Of a DNA stretch of 64,000 nt, positions 16,644-25,607 are shown piece after piece. The notes below the pieces were generated by a model, which was not told the origin of the DNA, ran no database searches, and was given only the letters and a program-made list of their open reading frames with translations. The stretch covers positions 41,267-105,266 of the forward strand of contig NZ_JACIIU010000009.1 of the NCBI RefSeq assembly GCF_014205685.1, written 5' to 3'. Both the position numbers and the translations under genes were made by a program. The stretch is from Paenochrobactrum gallinarii. GTDB taxonomy: Bacteria; Pseudomonadota; Alphaproteobacteria; Rhizobiales; Rhizobiaceae. Each line of letters begins with the position of its first letter. Within the stretch, counting starts at the first letter, position 1.

Positions 16644-17243
16644 TTAACGTACGGCTTTGATGCCTTCCAAAATCAGCGTTGTCGCCACATCCGCATAATC
16701 TTCACGCGTGATCTTGCCGCCGTCTTTGAACCACATATAAACCCAGTTGATCATCCCAAACAGTGACATGGTAACGGGGGTAAGCAGCGGCCGCTCGGCA
16801 TTGTCCAGATCAGGGTTAATCTCACGTAAAACTCTTGAGAACCGCTTAACAATACCGCGCTCAATCGTATAAATCTGCTGGCGTTTATCATCGGGCAAAG
16901 CCCATGCTGCATTCAGCTGCACTTTATGGGCGTTATCCGCTCCCTTATAACATTCAAGCACAGTGCCAACCAATTGACGCAGACGTTTTTGCGGCGGCAA
17001 TGTTTCGTCATCCGCCTCTTCAATCGCAGCAACAAGATCTTCCAAATGGGTGGAGATGATGGCAAAAATCAGCTCTTCTTTGCTGGGATAATAATGATAA
17101 AGTAAAGATTTGGACACACTGGCATGTTTGGCAATCAGTGACATGGATGCTTTTTCCATCCCCACTTCTGCAAAAACTTCCGCGGCGCTCATCAGTAAAC
17201 CACGTTGTTTTTCTTCAAAATCTGTGGCTCTGGTACGAGACAT
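16644..17243 (-). CDS. TetR-family regulator of the paa cluster (PaaR-like)
   Basis: 199 residues. The N-terminal helix-turn-helix is clear: GLLMSAAEVFAEVGMEKASM, then KHASVSKSLLYHYYPSKEEL. The C-terminal ligand domain has the TetR_C look (PDDKRQQIYTIERGIVKRF). It is the last gene of the minus-strand paaG-I-K unit, 131 nt after paaK. TetR-type PaaR proteins respond to phenylacetyl-CoA in other bacteria; the same effector is likely here. The most plausible targets are two GACC-N4-GGTC palindromes at 8538-8551 and 20031-20044. It coexists with PaaX, so the cluster appears to have two regulators. Confidence 0.82.
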   Translation of the reverse strand: MSRTRATDFEEKQRGLLMSAAEVFAEVGMEKASMSLIAKHASVSKSLLYHYYPSKEELIFAIISTHLEDLVAAIEEADDETLPPQKRLRQLVGTVLECYKGADNAHKVQLNAAWALPDDKRQQIYTIERGIVKRFSRVLREINPDLDNAERPLLTPVTMSLFGMINWVYMWFKDGGKITREDYADVATTLILEGIKAVR

Positions 17244-17374
17244 ATTGCCCCCCTTATTCTTATAGTATCGTGCTTCATCAGCAAAAGATAAGGGGGCTAA
17301 AAGTGCCCCCTCATGCGATTATTAACTTTTCAAATCAAATTAGCAAAGTTGACTTAGCTATATTAGCATGGCCA

Positions 17375-18685
17375 TTATTCAGCAGGGCGGTCATCCACAA
17401 CGCGCTTGGCTTTGCCTTCAGAGCGCACCATTGAATTCGGGTCTTTAACAACCACTTGTGCCGAAACGCCAACAACGCTTTTAATATGATGTGACAATTC
17501 ACGAGCTGATTTAGCACGTGCATTCTCATCTGTCATATCGGTTGTGCATTCTACATGAACAGTCATGCAATCCATACGACCAGTACGGGTCAGCTGGATC
17601 TGGAAATGCGGTGCAAGACCAGAGCATTTAAGAACCTGTTCTTCGATCTGGGTCGGGAACACGTTTACACCACGCAGGATGATCATGTCATCACTACGGC
17701 CGGTGATTTTTTCAATGCGGCGCATCGAGCGGGCGGTGCCTGGCAAAATACGGGTCAAATCGCGGGTGCGATAACGAACCATCGGCAGCGCTTCTTTGGT
17801 AAGTGTCGTGAACACCAATTCACCGACCTGACCATCAGGCAGCACTTCACCGGTCACCGGATCGATAATTTCTGGATAGAAATGATCTTCCCAAACATGA
17901 AGGCCATCTTTGGTTTCCACACATTCCATCGCCACACCCGGCCCCATCACTTCGGAAAGGCCATAAATGTCAACCGCATGCATGTTGAATGCATCTTCGA
18001 TTTCTTCACGCATGGAATTTGTCCATGGTTCTGCACCGAAAATACCGATTTCCAACGAACTCTTACGCGGATCAAGACCCTGACGACGGAATTCATCGAG
18101 AATAGAGAGCATGTAGCTCGGTGTCACCATGATGATGCGCGGACGGAAGTCATTGATCAGGGTTACCTGACGCTCAGTCTGACCGCCGGACATCGGAATA
18201 ACCGTACAGCCCAAGCGCTCCGCACCGTAATGCGCGCCGATACCACCGGTAAACAGGCCATAACCATAAGCATTATGCAGCATATCGCCGGAACGGCCGC
18301 CACCGGCACGGATGGAACGGGCAATCAAATTCGCCCAGTTATCAATGTCGGACTGTGAATAGCCAACAACAGTCGGCTTGCCGGTTGTGCCGGATGAACC
18401 GTGAATACGCACAACCTTGTTCTGTGGCACAGCAAACATGCCGAACGGATAAGTGTCGCGCAGATCTTGTTTATAAGTAAACGGAAATTTGGAAATGTCA
18501 GAGAGTGTTTTCAACTCTTCCGGATGCACATCAGCTTCGATAAAACGCTTGCGGTAGAACGGGGAATTTTCATAGCAATGCTTCAATGAACGCTTCATGC
18601 GATGGAACTGCAACGCTTCGATTTCATCGCGTGATGCAGTTTCAATAGGGTCAAGGATCTTGGGATCCGGTGCCATCGCTGTCAT
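17375..18685 (-). CDS. paaK: Phenylacetate-CoA ligase
   Basis: 436 residues, standard for PaaK. It activates phenylacetate with ATP and CoA, the committing step of the route. Signature elements are the P-loop-like HGSSGTTGKPTVVGYS near residue 94, DIYGLSEVMGPGVAMEC near 240, YRTRDLTRI, and the C-terminal GRSDDMIILRGVNVFPTQIE. The start is preceded by GGGAGG 9-10 nt upstream. It follows paaI by 60 nt on the same strand, in a unit with paaG, paaI and the TetR gene. The substrate is inferred from family and setting; related ligases act on hydroxyphenylacetates. Confidence 0.95.
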   Translation of the reverse strand: MTAMAPDPKILDPIETASRDEIEALQFHRMKRSLKHCYENSPFYRKRFIEADVHPEELKTLSDISKFPFTYKQDLRDTYPFGMFAVPQNKVVRIHGSSGTTGKPTVVGYSQSDIDNWANLIARSIRAGGGRSGDMLHNAYGYGLFTGGIGAHYGAERLGCTVIPMSGGQTERQVTLINDFRPRIIMVTPSYMLSILDEFRRQGLDPRKSSLEIGIFGAEPWTNSMREEIEDAFNMHAVDIYGLSEVMGPGVAMECVETKDGLHVWEDHFYPEIIDPVTGEVLPDGQVGELVFTTLTKEALPMVRYRTRDLTRILPGTARSMRRIEKITGRSDDMIILRGVNVFPTQIEEQVLKCSGLAPHFQIQLTRTGRMDCMTVHVECTTDMTDENARAKSARELSHHIKSVVGVSAQVVVKDPNSMVRSEGKAKRVVDDRPAE

Positions 18686-18745
18686 AATAACCTCCCTAGG
18701 GTAATAACTTGATGCGGTATCAGATGAGTGTCACGTCAAAGACAT

Positions 18746-19189
18746 TCACTCAGGCACATGCGTTCCTTTAACGCTGCGCGACAAACCGCGAAATTCTGCA
18801 ATATGCTCACCATCCTGATTGGAAACCCGAATATCATAGATGCCTGAGCGGCCGCGTCGGGAGACTTCACGCGCAACGGCTGTTAACCGATCCCCGATTT
18901 TTCCCGGATTGATAAAACTGACCGAGCAGCTTTGCGCTACAACCAGCTGATTATAGCTGTTGCAAGCAAACGCAAAAGCGCTGTCGGCAAGTGTAAAAAT
19001 AAAGCCACCGTGACAATTACCATGTCCGTTCGACATGGTTTCGGTGAGTGTCATCGCCAGAGTAGCAGTACCTGGTGCAACGCTGACAAGCTCCATGCCC
19101 AAATTCTGGCTGGCTTTATCACCTGCCCACATGGCTTGTGCGGAAGCTTCGGCCAGTTCCTGCGGGGTCATATCTGCAACTTTTTTCAT
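18746..19189 (-). CDS. paaI: PaaI, hotdog-fold hydroxyphenylacetyl-CoA thioesterase
   Basis: 147 residues. The hotdog fold is shown by NGHGNCHGGFIFTLADSAFA, where the Asp near residue 70 is the expected catalytic acid, and by VSRRGRSGIYDIRVSNQDGE. PaaI removes CoA from dead-end hydroxyphenylacetyl-CoA products and so prevents CoA from being trapped when the pathway stalls. Its start codon overlaps the paaG stop by 4 nt (ATGA), so the two are translationally coupled. Confidence 0.94.
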   Translation of the reverse strand: MKKVADMTPQELAEASAQAMWAGDKASQNLGMELVSVAPGTATLAMTLTETMSNGHGNCHGGFIFTLADSAFAFACNSYNQLVVAQSCSVSFINPGKIGDRLTAVAREVSRRGRSGIYDIRVSNQDGEHIAEFRGLSRSVKGTHVPE

Positions 19190-19974
19190 TTGCCCTTAAA
19201 CTCCGCGGCACGTTTTTCCAAAAACGCTGTAACACCTTCAGCATAGTCAGCGCTTTTACCGGCTTTTTGCTGGGCATCACGTTCCAGATCCAACTGATCA
19301 TCCAAAGAATTACTCGCAGACGCCTGAATAAGCTGCTTAGTCAAACCAAGGCCGAAAGTCGCACCTTTGGCAAGCTTACGTGCTGTCGCCAATGCTTCAT
19401 CAAGCAATGTCTCATCATCAACAGCCTTCCAGATCAGCCCCCAAGAAGCTGCATCTTCTGCCGATAATGGCTCAGCCAACATGGTCAATGCCTTGGCGCG
19501 CGGCTCACCCAAAATACGGGTAAGATTAAATGTACCGCCAGCATCGGGAATAAGCCCGATTTTGGAAAAGGCTTGAATAAAACGGGCAGATTTTGCGGCA
19601 AAAACAATATCACAAGCAATGGCAATATTAGCGCCTGCACCGGCTGCCACACCATTGACCGCGCAGATAACCGGCTTGTTCAAAGCACGGATCAAACGCA
19701 ATGTCGGATTATAAAAAGTTTCGAGCGTATTGCCCAAATCCGGCGCTGGCGTTCCTTTACGCGGATCGCGGTCGCCTAAATCCTGTCCGGCGCAAAAACC
19801 ACGACCCGAACCTGTAATCAGCACTGCACGAACAGTCACATCATCATGTGCGCGCTGGATGCCGGCGCGCAGCGCCATGTGCATTTCTTCGTTAAATGAG
19901 TTCAGCTTTTCAGGGCGATTCAACGTCAAAGACAGAACGCCATCAGCCAGCTCTACAAGAACCGTATCCGACAT
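19186..19974 (-). CDS. paaG: PaaG, ring-1,2-epoxyphenylacetyl-CoA isomerase (crotonase family)
   Basis: 262 residues. Crotonase-fold marks are GSGRGFCAGQDLGDRD (first oxyanion loop), NGVAAGAGANIAIACD (second loop), and FSKIGLIPDAGGTFNL with the Asp typical of PaaG. It rearranges the ring epoxide to oxepin-CoA, and also shifts a double bond later in the route. The gene heads the minus-strand unit paaG-I-K and faces the divergent PaaN/transporter operon across 106 nt that holds a perfect palindrome. No separate paaF hydratase is present; that step is probably covered by the fused enzyme at 26297-28234. Confidence 0.93.
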   Translation of the reverse strand: MSDTVLVELADGVLSLTLNRPEKLNSFNEEMHMALRAGIQRAHDDVTVRAVLITGSGRGFCAGQDLGDRDPRKGTPAPDLGNTLETFYNPTLRLIRALNKPVICAVNGVAAGAGANIAIACDIVFAAKSARFIQAFSKIGLIPDAGGTFNLTRILGEPRAKALTMLAEPLSAEDAASWGLIWKAVDDETLLDEALATARKLAKGATFGLGLTKQLIQASASNSLDDQLDLERDAQQKAGKSADYAEGVTAFLEKRAAEFKGK

Positions 19975-20030
19975 ATTTCAACTCCCTGCTCCATGATATT
20001 TGTGGAGCCCTCTTTTTTTGTTGCATAAAC

Positions 20031-20044
20031 TGACCGGCCGGTCA
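20031..20044. promoter_or_regulatory. Perfect 14-bp palindrome in the paaG/paaN divergent promoter region, candidate TetR operator
   Basis: TGACCGGCCGGTCA is its own reverse complement. It lies 57 nt upstream of paaG and 37 nt upstream of the PaaN-type gene, and shares the GACC-N4-GGTC frame with the site at 8538-8551. One protein bound here could repress both directions. TTGACC on its edge may also be part of the minus-strand -35 box. Confidence 0.7.
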
Positions 20045-20080
20045 ATAATAATATGAAGAACGAGGAGGAACGTTTTCACG

Positions 20081-21724
20081 ATGTTTTGGGATCGCCATTT
20101 ACCGACACTCAATGCTGCTGGTGCAGCACTGTTAGCCCGTGAGTTCTGGACACCATATCCGGAAGTCCCGTCAGGCAAGATCTATGGCGAAACGGCCCGT
20201 GACGACGGATTAGCAAGCTATCAGGCACTTCTCAATAAGCCTTTCGATATTGCCGGCCACCCGGAAACTGCCCGTATCGGCGCCGAAATTTCTCCTTATG
20301 GCGACGCACTGGGAATCACTTATCCGGCCGCAGAACCGCAGGCATTAATCAATGCAGCCAATAAGATTGCCGATGCTTTTGCCGCTTCTGATGTCAAAAT
20401 CCGCATCGGTGCGCTGCTTGAAACTTTAGCACGTTTAAACGCGCAAAGCTTCCTGATGGGCAATGCGGTGATGAACACCACCGGACAGGCTTTTCCGATG
20501 GCTTTTCAGGCCGGTGGCCCGCATGCACAAGACCGTGCCTTAGAAGCTGTTGCTGCTGCCTGGGCAGAAATGCAGCGCTTTCCGGCACAGGCTGTTTGGG
20601 AAAAGCCACAGGGCAAACAAGCACCTTTACGTCTTGAAAAACACTGGACACTGATTCCCTCCGGTCTTTCGCTTGCTATCGGCTGCAATACATTTCCAAC
20701 GTGGAATTCATTCCCGGGTATTTTTGCAAGCCTTGCCACCGGTAATCCGGTGATCATCAAGCCGCATCCATCAGCAGTGCTGCCACTGGCACTTGCCGTT
20801 AAAACATTGCGCGAAGTGTTTGTTGAGGCAGGTCTGCCAGCTGATGCCGTTCTTTTGGCCGTTGATAGTGTCGATGCACCGATTGCCGACAAGCTGGCAA
20901 CGCACAGCGATATCAAGCTGATTGACTATACCGGCTCCAATGCCTTTGGTGACTGGCTGCGTGGCAATGCTGTTCAGGCCAAGCTTTTCACCGAAGAAGC
21001 CGGTATCAACACTATCACCATTGCCGGCACTGATAATTTCCTTGCCATGGTCGATAATCTGGCTTTTGCGCTGTCACTTTATTCCGGTCAGATGTGCACC
21101 GCACCGCAGAATATTTATATTCCCGAAGGCGGCATTGAAACCGACGAAGGGCATAAAAGCTTTGACGATGTTGCCAAAGGTCTGGCCGATGCGATTGACC
21201 GTCTTGTCGCTGATCCGGCACGCGCTGCCGCCATTTGCGGTGCCATTGCCAATCCGGCCACATTAAGCCGCGTGGAAAAAGCCCGTTCGCTTGGCCGCAT
21301 CATTCGTGATTCTGCGCCGCTTGATTATAAAAACAGCGCCACACCTTTGCTCATTGCCGTTGAAGCCGGTGATGAAGCCACCAAACATGAATGGTTCGGG
21401 CCAATCATGTTCGTTATTCCGGCTAAAGATGGCGATGCAGCCATCCAGACCGCATCCAGCCTTGCGCGTAAAAAGGGCGCCATCACAGCCGCCCTTTACG
21501 ACACCAATGAGCCACGCATTCAACGGGCGGCAATCGCCTTTGCGCGCGGTGGCGTCAATCTGTCGGTCAATCTGACAGGCAATATCTTCGTCAACCAGTC
21601 AGCAGCCTTCAGTGATTTTCACGTAACCGGTGCCAATCCTGCGGGCAATGCCTGCCTGACCGATACAGCATTTGTTGCCAGCCGTTTTCACCACGCCATG
21701 TGGCGCCGGCCGGTCGCAGAATAA
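20081..21724 (+). CDS. paaN: PaaN-type aldehyde dehydrogenase of phenylacetate catabolism
   Basis: 547 residues. It belongs to the aldehyde dehydrogenase superfamily but to the separate PaaN branch. The N-terminal third is atypical (LPTLNAAGAALLAREFWTPYPEVPSGKIYG). The fold then shows GNPVIIKPHPSAVLPLAL near residue 220, IDYTGSNAFGDWL, FTEEAGINT with the general-base Glu, and SGQMCTAPQNIYIPEGG with the catalytic Cys. No MaoC domain is attached. Its job beside PaaZ is unclear: it may oxidise the ring-opened semialdehyde or a side product. AGGAGGA lies 12-13 nt before the ATG, a long spacing. It leads the operon with the ABC transporter. Confidence 0.88.
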   Translation: MFWDRHLPTLNAAGAALLAREFWTPYPEVPSGKIYGETARDDGLASYQALLNKPFDIAGHPETARIGAEISPYGDALGITYPAAEPQALINAANKIADAFAASDVKIRIGALLETLARLNAQSFLMGNAVMNTTGQAFPMAFQAGGPHAQDRALEAVAAAWAEMQRFPAQAVWEKPQGKQAPLRLEKHWTLIPSGLSLAIGCNTFPTWNSFPGIFASLATGNPVIIKPHPSAVLPLALAVKTLREVFVEAGLPADAVLLAVDSVDAPIADKLATHSDIKLIDYTGSNAFGDWLRGNAVQAKLFTEEAGINTITIAGTDNFLAMVDNLAFALSLYSGQMCTAPQNIYIPEGGIETDEGHKSFDDVAKGLADAIDRLVADPARAAAICGAIANPATLSRVEKARSLGRIIRDSAPLDYKNSATPLLIAVEAGDEATKHEWFGPIMFVIPAKDGDAAIQTASSLARKKGAITAALYDTNEPRIQRAAIAFARGGVNLSVNLTGNIFVNQSAAFSDFHVTGANPAGNACLTDTAFVASRFHHAMWRRPVAE

Positions 21725-21749
21725 CAAACACTCTGGGAGGAGTATCCTG

Positions 21750-22895
21750 ATGATGAACTTTCTTAAAGCAACCGTTCCGGCCGCTGTACTTGCTCTTGCA
21801 ATGACAGGTGCAGCTCATGCCGAAATCCGCATCGGCGCATCTGTTTCGGCCACAGGTCCGGCAGCATTCCTCGGCGATCCGGAATTTAAAACTCTGGAAA
21901 TGCTGGTTGCAGAGCTGAATGAAAAAGGCGGCATCAACGGTGAACAAGTCAAACTCATCATGTATGATGATGGCGGCGATGCTAACAAAGCCCGTACTTT
22001 CGCCACCCGTCTGATTGAAGATGACGAAGTGGTTGCCATTATCGGCGGCACCACCACCGGCACATCCATGTCGATCTTGTCCGTGGCTGAAGATGCTGAA
22101 ATTCCTTTCATCGCACTTGCCGGTGCAATTGAAATCATTCAGCCAGTGCGCCCTTACACTTTCAAAACCCCGCATACCGACCGTATGGCCTGCCAGAAAA
22201 TCTATGAAGATATGGTCAAGCGCGGCTTCACCAAGATCGGCATGATTTCCGGCACTGACGGTTTTGGCGCTTCAATGGAAGCCCAGTGCAAAAACGTAGC
22301 ACCAGATTATAAAATCGACATCGTCATCGATGAAACCTACGACCCTAAAGATGCGGATATGACCGCTCAGCTGACCAAAATCCGCAATGCGCCGGGTGTG
22401 CAGGCTGTGCTCAATCCGGGCTTTGGTCAGGGTCCTTCGATTGTAACCCGCAACTATCATCAGCTCGGCATCGAACTGCCGATGTATCAGTCGCATGGCG
22501 TTGCCTCTTCAGGCTTCATCAAACTGGCTGGTGAGCAAGCCGCTGAAGGCCTGCGTCTGCCGGGAACTGCCCTTTTGATCGCCGATCAGCTCGATGCAAG
22601 TGATCCGCAGCAGCCGCTCGTCACTGCTTATAAGGCGAAATTTGAAGAGCGTTATAAAATGCCGGTTGATACATTCGGCGGCTATGCGCATGACGCTCTT
22701 TTGATCGTGACCGATGCGATTACCCGTGCAGGTTCTGCTGAGCCTAAGGAAATCCGCGACGCCATTGAAAAAACCAGCGGTCTGGCCGGTGCGACAGGTA
22801 TCTACACCTTCTCACCTGAAGACCATCTCGGCCTTGATCTGACAGCGTTCCGTATGCTCCAGATTAAAGACGGCGGCTGGACTGTAGCCGAATAA
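21750..22895 (+). CDS. Periplasmic substrate-binding protein of a Liv-type ABC transporter (paa cluster)
   Basis: 381 residues with a clear signal peptide (MMNFLKATVPAAVLALAMTG, cleaved after AHA). The mature part is a type I binding fold: IRIGASVSATGPAAFLGDPE, then NEKGGINGEQVKLIMYDDGGD and IIGGTTTGTSMS. GGGAGGAG lies 7 nt before the tandem ATGs at 21750. Related proteins carry branched-chain amino acids, amides, urea or aromatic acids. The position right after paaN and before four transporter genes suggests phenylacetate or another aromatic acid as ligand; this is inference. A stable hairpin follows and probably keeps this gene expressed above the rest. Confidence 0.88.
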   Translation: MMNFLKATVPAAVLALAMTGAAHAEIRIGASVSATGPAAFLGDPEFKTLEMLVAELNEKGGINGEQVKLIMYDDGGDANKARTFATRLIEDDEVVAIIGGTTTGTSMSILSVAEDAEIPFIALAGAIEIIQPVRPYTFKTPHTDRMACQKIYEDMVKRGFTKIGMISGTDGFGASMEAQCKNVAPDYKIDIVIDETYDPKDADMTAQLTKIRNAPGVQAVLNPGFGQGPSIVTRNYHQLGIELPMYQSHGVASSGFIKLAGEQAAEGLRLPGTALLIADQLDASDPQQPLVTAYKAKFEERYKMPVDTFGGYAHDALLIVTDAITRAGSAEPKEIRDAIEKTSGLAGATGIYTFSPEDHLGLDLTAFRMLQIKDGGWTVAE

Positions 22896-22898
22896 TAA

Positions 22899-22952
22899 TG
22901 ACATCTGCATCCCGCCTGCGCCGATAATTCCGGCACAGGCGGGATCATGTCA
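22899..22952 (+). other. Long hairpin between binding-protein and permease genes
   Basis: ATCCCGCCTG pairs with CAGGCGGGAT, extended inward by GCC/GGC after one mismatch, and outward by TGACAT/ATGTCA after a small bulge. No U-tract follows. Such hairpins after binding-protein genes often stabilise the upstream mRNA and lower downstream expression. Confidence 0.7.
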
Positions 22953-22990
22953 TCCGGCCTGTTATTTCTCCATTAAGACGCGGAGAGCTC

Positions 22991-23863
22991 ATGTCAGAGT
23001 TTATGCAATTTCTCTCTTCAGGGGTAACTGTCGGTGCTGTTTATGCACTGATCGCCCTTGGTTTCACGATCATTTATAACGCATCCGATGTGGTCAATTT
23101 TGCTCAGGGCGAATTTGTCATGCTGGGTGGCATGATCACTTGGGCAGCTTATGCCGCGGGTTTACCCCTGCCGCTGGCCGCTCTCATTGCCATTGTTCTG
23201 ACAGCGGCACTTGGCGTTGCGATCAATAAATTCGCAATCGAACCGGCGCGTGGTGCGCCAGTTGTTTCGCTGATTATCATCACCATCGGTGCTTCCGTTT
23301 TCATCCAAGGCGGTGCACAGATCATCTTTGATAAGCAGATCCATAGTTTTCCGGCTTTCTCCGGTGACAAACCACTCAACTTCCTGGGCGCCACAATCCA
23401 AACCCAGAGCTTGTGGGTCATCGGTGGTGCTTTGGTGGTGTTTATCGGTCTGTGGCTTTTCTTCACCCGCACCCTGTTGGGGCGCGCAGTGCTTGCCACA
23501 TCCAATAATCGTCAGGCCGCGCAATTGGTCGGCATCAATACCACTTTCATCATGACACTGTCTTTTGCATTGTCGGCAGGTATTGGCGCACTGGCTGGTG
23601 TGCTTGCCACCCCAATCACCCTTGTTGCCTATAATGTGGGCATTGGTTTTGCGCTCAAAGGTTTTGCCGGCGCTATGCTTGGCGGCATGGGCAACCCAAA
23701 AGGCGCGCTGGCTGGTGGTTTTCTGATTGGCCTCATTGAAGCAATGACGGCTGGTTATATTTCATCCACCTATAAAGAAGCTGCCGCCTTCATCGTTATT
23801 CTTCTGGTGCTGTTCCTGATGCCGCAAGGCCTCTTCGGCAAGAAAACCACGGAGCGTGTCTGA
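22991..23863 (+). CDS. LivH-type ABC permease (paa cluster)
   Basis: 290 residues with about eight hydrophobic segments. The LivH signature is seen in GAVYALIALGFTIIYNASDVV and VVNFAQGEFVMLGG near residue 35, and the cytoplasmic coupling loop in GALAGVLATPI followed by GFAGAMLGGMGNPKGALAGG. It forms the inner-membrane channel with the next gene product. Its TGA overlaps the next ATG (ATGTC start inside CTGATG), so the two permeases are translationally coupled. Confidence 0.9.
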   Translation: MSEFMQFLSSGVTVGAVYALIALGFTIIYNASDVVNFAQGEFVMLGGMITWAAYAAGLPLPLAALIAIVLTAALGVAINKFAIEPARGAPVVSLIIITIGASVFIQGGAQIIFDKQIHSFPAFSGDKPLNFLGATIQTQSLWVIGGALVVFIGLWLFFTRTLLGRAVLATSNNRQAAQLVGINTTFIMTLSFALSAGIGALAGVLATPITLVAYNVGIGFALKGFAGAMLGGMGNPKGALAGGFLIGLIEAMTAGYISSTYKEAAAFIVILLVLFLMPQGLFGKKTTERV

Positions 23864-24822
23864 TGTCATTCATTTCACGCAAAAACGCCACCCTTTTGGT
23901 ACTTTTCGCACTAATCGCACTGGCGCCTTTTTTCTTCCCTTCCGGCTTTTATTTCCGCATCGGCGCTATGGTATTCGTCAATAGCCTTGCGGTGCTTGGC
24001 ATTGTCATTCTCACCGGCTATGCAGGGCAGATCAGCCTTGGTCACGCCGGCTTTGCCGGCATTGGCGGTTATGCCTGCGCCCTTGCACCTGTGCATTTAG
24101 GCATTCACCCTGGTGCTGCGGTTTTCTTAGGTGCTGCCATTTCCGCAATTATGGCCTACTTGGTCGGCCGTCCGATTTTGCGCCTCAAAGGCTATTATTT
24201 AGGCGTTGCCACCCTCGGCTTCGGCATTTTGATCTCGATGGTTTTGAGCAATGAGCGCGACCTCACCGGCGGCCCTGACGGTATGTCGGTGCCGGAACTG
24301 GGCTTGCGCGCGGTTTTGAAGAATATCGGTATCAACCTGTCGAATGGTGAGTTCTGGTATTATTTCTGCGGTTTCGTGCTGCTGATCGGCGCATGGATTG
24401 TGCTTAATCTTTATAACAGCCCGATGGGTCGCTCATTACGCGCTTTACACGGCTCAGAAATTGCTGCCCGCACAGTCGGCATTGATGTGGCACGCTATAA
24501 GTTGCTTGCCTTTGTTATTTCAGCCGTATTTGCGTCCGTTGCGGGCTCACTGATTGCTCTGCAAAACAAGTTTATCACGCCTGATATTGCCGGTTTCATG
24601 CATTCGATTGAAATGGTGACCATGGCGGTGCTTGGCGGTGCAGCTTCTGTGCTGGGTGCTATTTTGGGTGCAGCAATTTTAACCATTCTGCCGCAAATTC
24701 TCACCGTTTTTGCCGAATATGAACAGCTGATTTTAGGCCTTGTGATGATGCTGGTGATGATTTTCCTGCGTGAAGGTCTGCTGCCATCCATCGTCCGCAA
24801 ATTCAAGGGAACCGGCGAATGA
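23863..24822 (+). CDS. LivM-type ABC permease (paa cluster)
   Basis: 319 residues with about ten hydrophobic stretches. LivM marks are LTGYAGQISLGHAGFAGIGG near residue 50 and YNSPMGRSLRALHGSEIAAR (coupling region) near 185, followed by GIDVARYKLLAFVISAVFA. It pairs with the LivH-type protein. It overlaps livH by one base and livG by four (ATGA), showing tight coupling across the operon. Confidence 0.9.
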   Translation: MSFISRKNATLLVLFALIALAPFFFPSGFYFRIGAMVFVNSLAVLGIVILTGYAGQISLGHAGFAGIGGYACALAPVHLGIHPGAAVFLGAAISAIMAYLVGRPILRLKGYYLGVATLGFGILISMVLSNERDLTGGPDGMSVPELGLRAVLKNIGINLSNGEFWYYFCGFVLLIGAWIVLNLYNSPMGRSLRALHGSEIAARTVGIDVARYKLLAFVISAVFASVAGSLIALQNKFITPDIAGFMHSIEMVTMAVLGGAASVLGAILGAAILTILPQILTVFAEYEQLILGLVMMLVMIFLREGLLPSIVRKFKGTGE

Positions 24823-25607
24823 CCCTGCTCTCAGTTGAAAATTTAGGCATCAGCTTTGGTGGTCTGAAAGCCGTTGATAATGTCAGCTTTCAGGTAAAAC
24901 AAGGCGAAATCACATCCGTTATCGGGCCAAATGGCGCTGGCAAGACCACGCTGTTCAATATGATTTCCGGTGTTTATCAGCCATCGCAAGGCCGTGTGAT
25001 GCTTAAAGGTGAAGATATTACCGGTATGCGTCCGGATTTGCTGGCACGCCGCGGTATGTCACGTACTTTTCAGAACCTGCAAATCTTCCAGAATATGACC
25101 GTGATTGAAAACGCCATTGCCGGCTTTCACTTAAGTGAACGCGGTTCGGTTCTGGCAGATCTGCTCAACTTTCCATCATCCCATCGCAGATCCGCCAAGG
25201 CACGCGAAGGCGCGATGGAACTGCTGAAAAAGGTCGGCCTTGAACGCGCCGCAGAACGGGAAGCGGGAAACCTATCCTATGGCTCATTGAAGCGCCTTGA
25301 AATTGCCCGCGCTTTGGCACTCAATCCGGCTGTACTGCTGCTTGATGAGCCTGCTGCTGGTTGTAATGCCGTTGAAACCGATGAAATCGACCAATTAATT
25401 GCCGATGTGGCAGCGTCCGGTGTCGCGATTTTGCTGGTAGAACATGACATGAAAATGGTCATGCGCATTTCCAATCATATCGTCGTTCTCGATCACGGCC
25501 AAAAGCTCACCGAAGGCTTGCCTGCCGAGGTCAGTCGTAATCCGGCAGTGATTGCCGCTTATCTCGGCGCAGAATTCAACGAGGAGACCGCCCATGCTGA
25601 CAGTTGA
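24819..25607 (+). CDS. LivG-type ABC ATPase (paa cluster)
   Basis: 262 residues. Walker A is GPNGAGKTTLF near residue 37, the signature motif is LSYGSLKRLEIARAL (the LSYG form usual for LivG), Walker B is AVLLLDEPAAG, and the switch His is in LLVEHDMKMV. The LARRGMSRTFQNLQIF segment is a family hallmark. It energises the transporter together with the LivF-type ATPase. It overlaps both neighbours by a few bases (4 and 14 nt). Confidence 0.92.
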   Translation: MTLLSVENLGISFGGLKAVDNVSFQVKQGEITSVIGPNGAGKTTLFNMISGVYQPSQGRVMLKGEDITGMRPDLLARRGMSRTFQNLQIFQNMTVIENAIAGFHLSERGSVLADLLNFPSSHRRSAKAREGAMELLKKVGLERAAEREAGNLSYGSLKRLEIARALALNPAVLLLDEPAAGCNAVETDEIDQLIADVAASGVAILLVEHDMKMVMRISNHIVVLDHGQKLTEGLPAEVSRNPAVIAAYLGAEFNEETAHADS

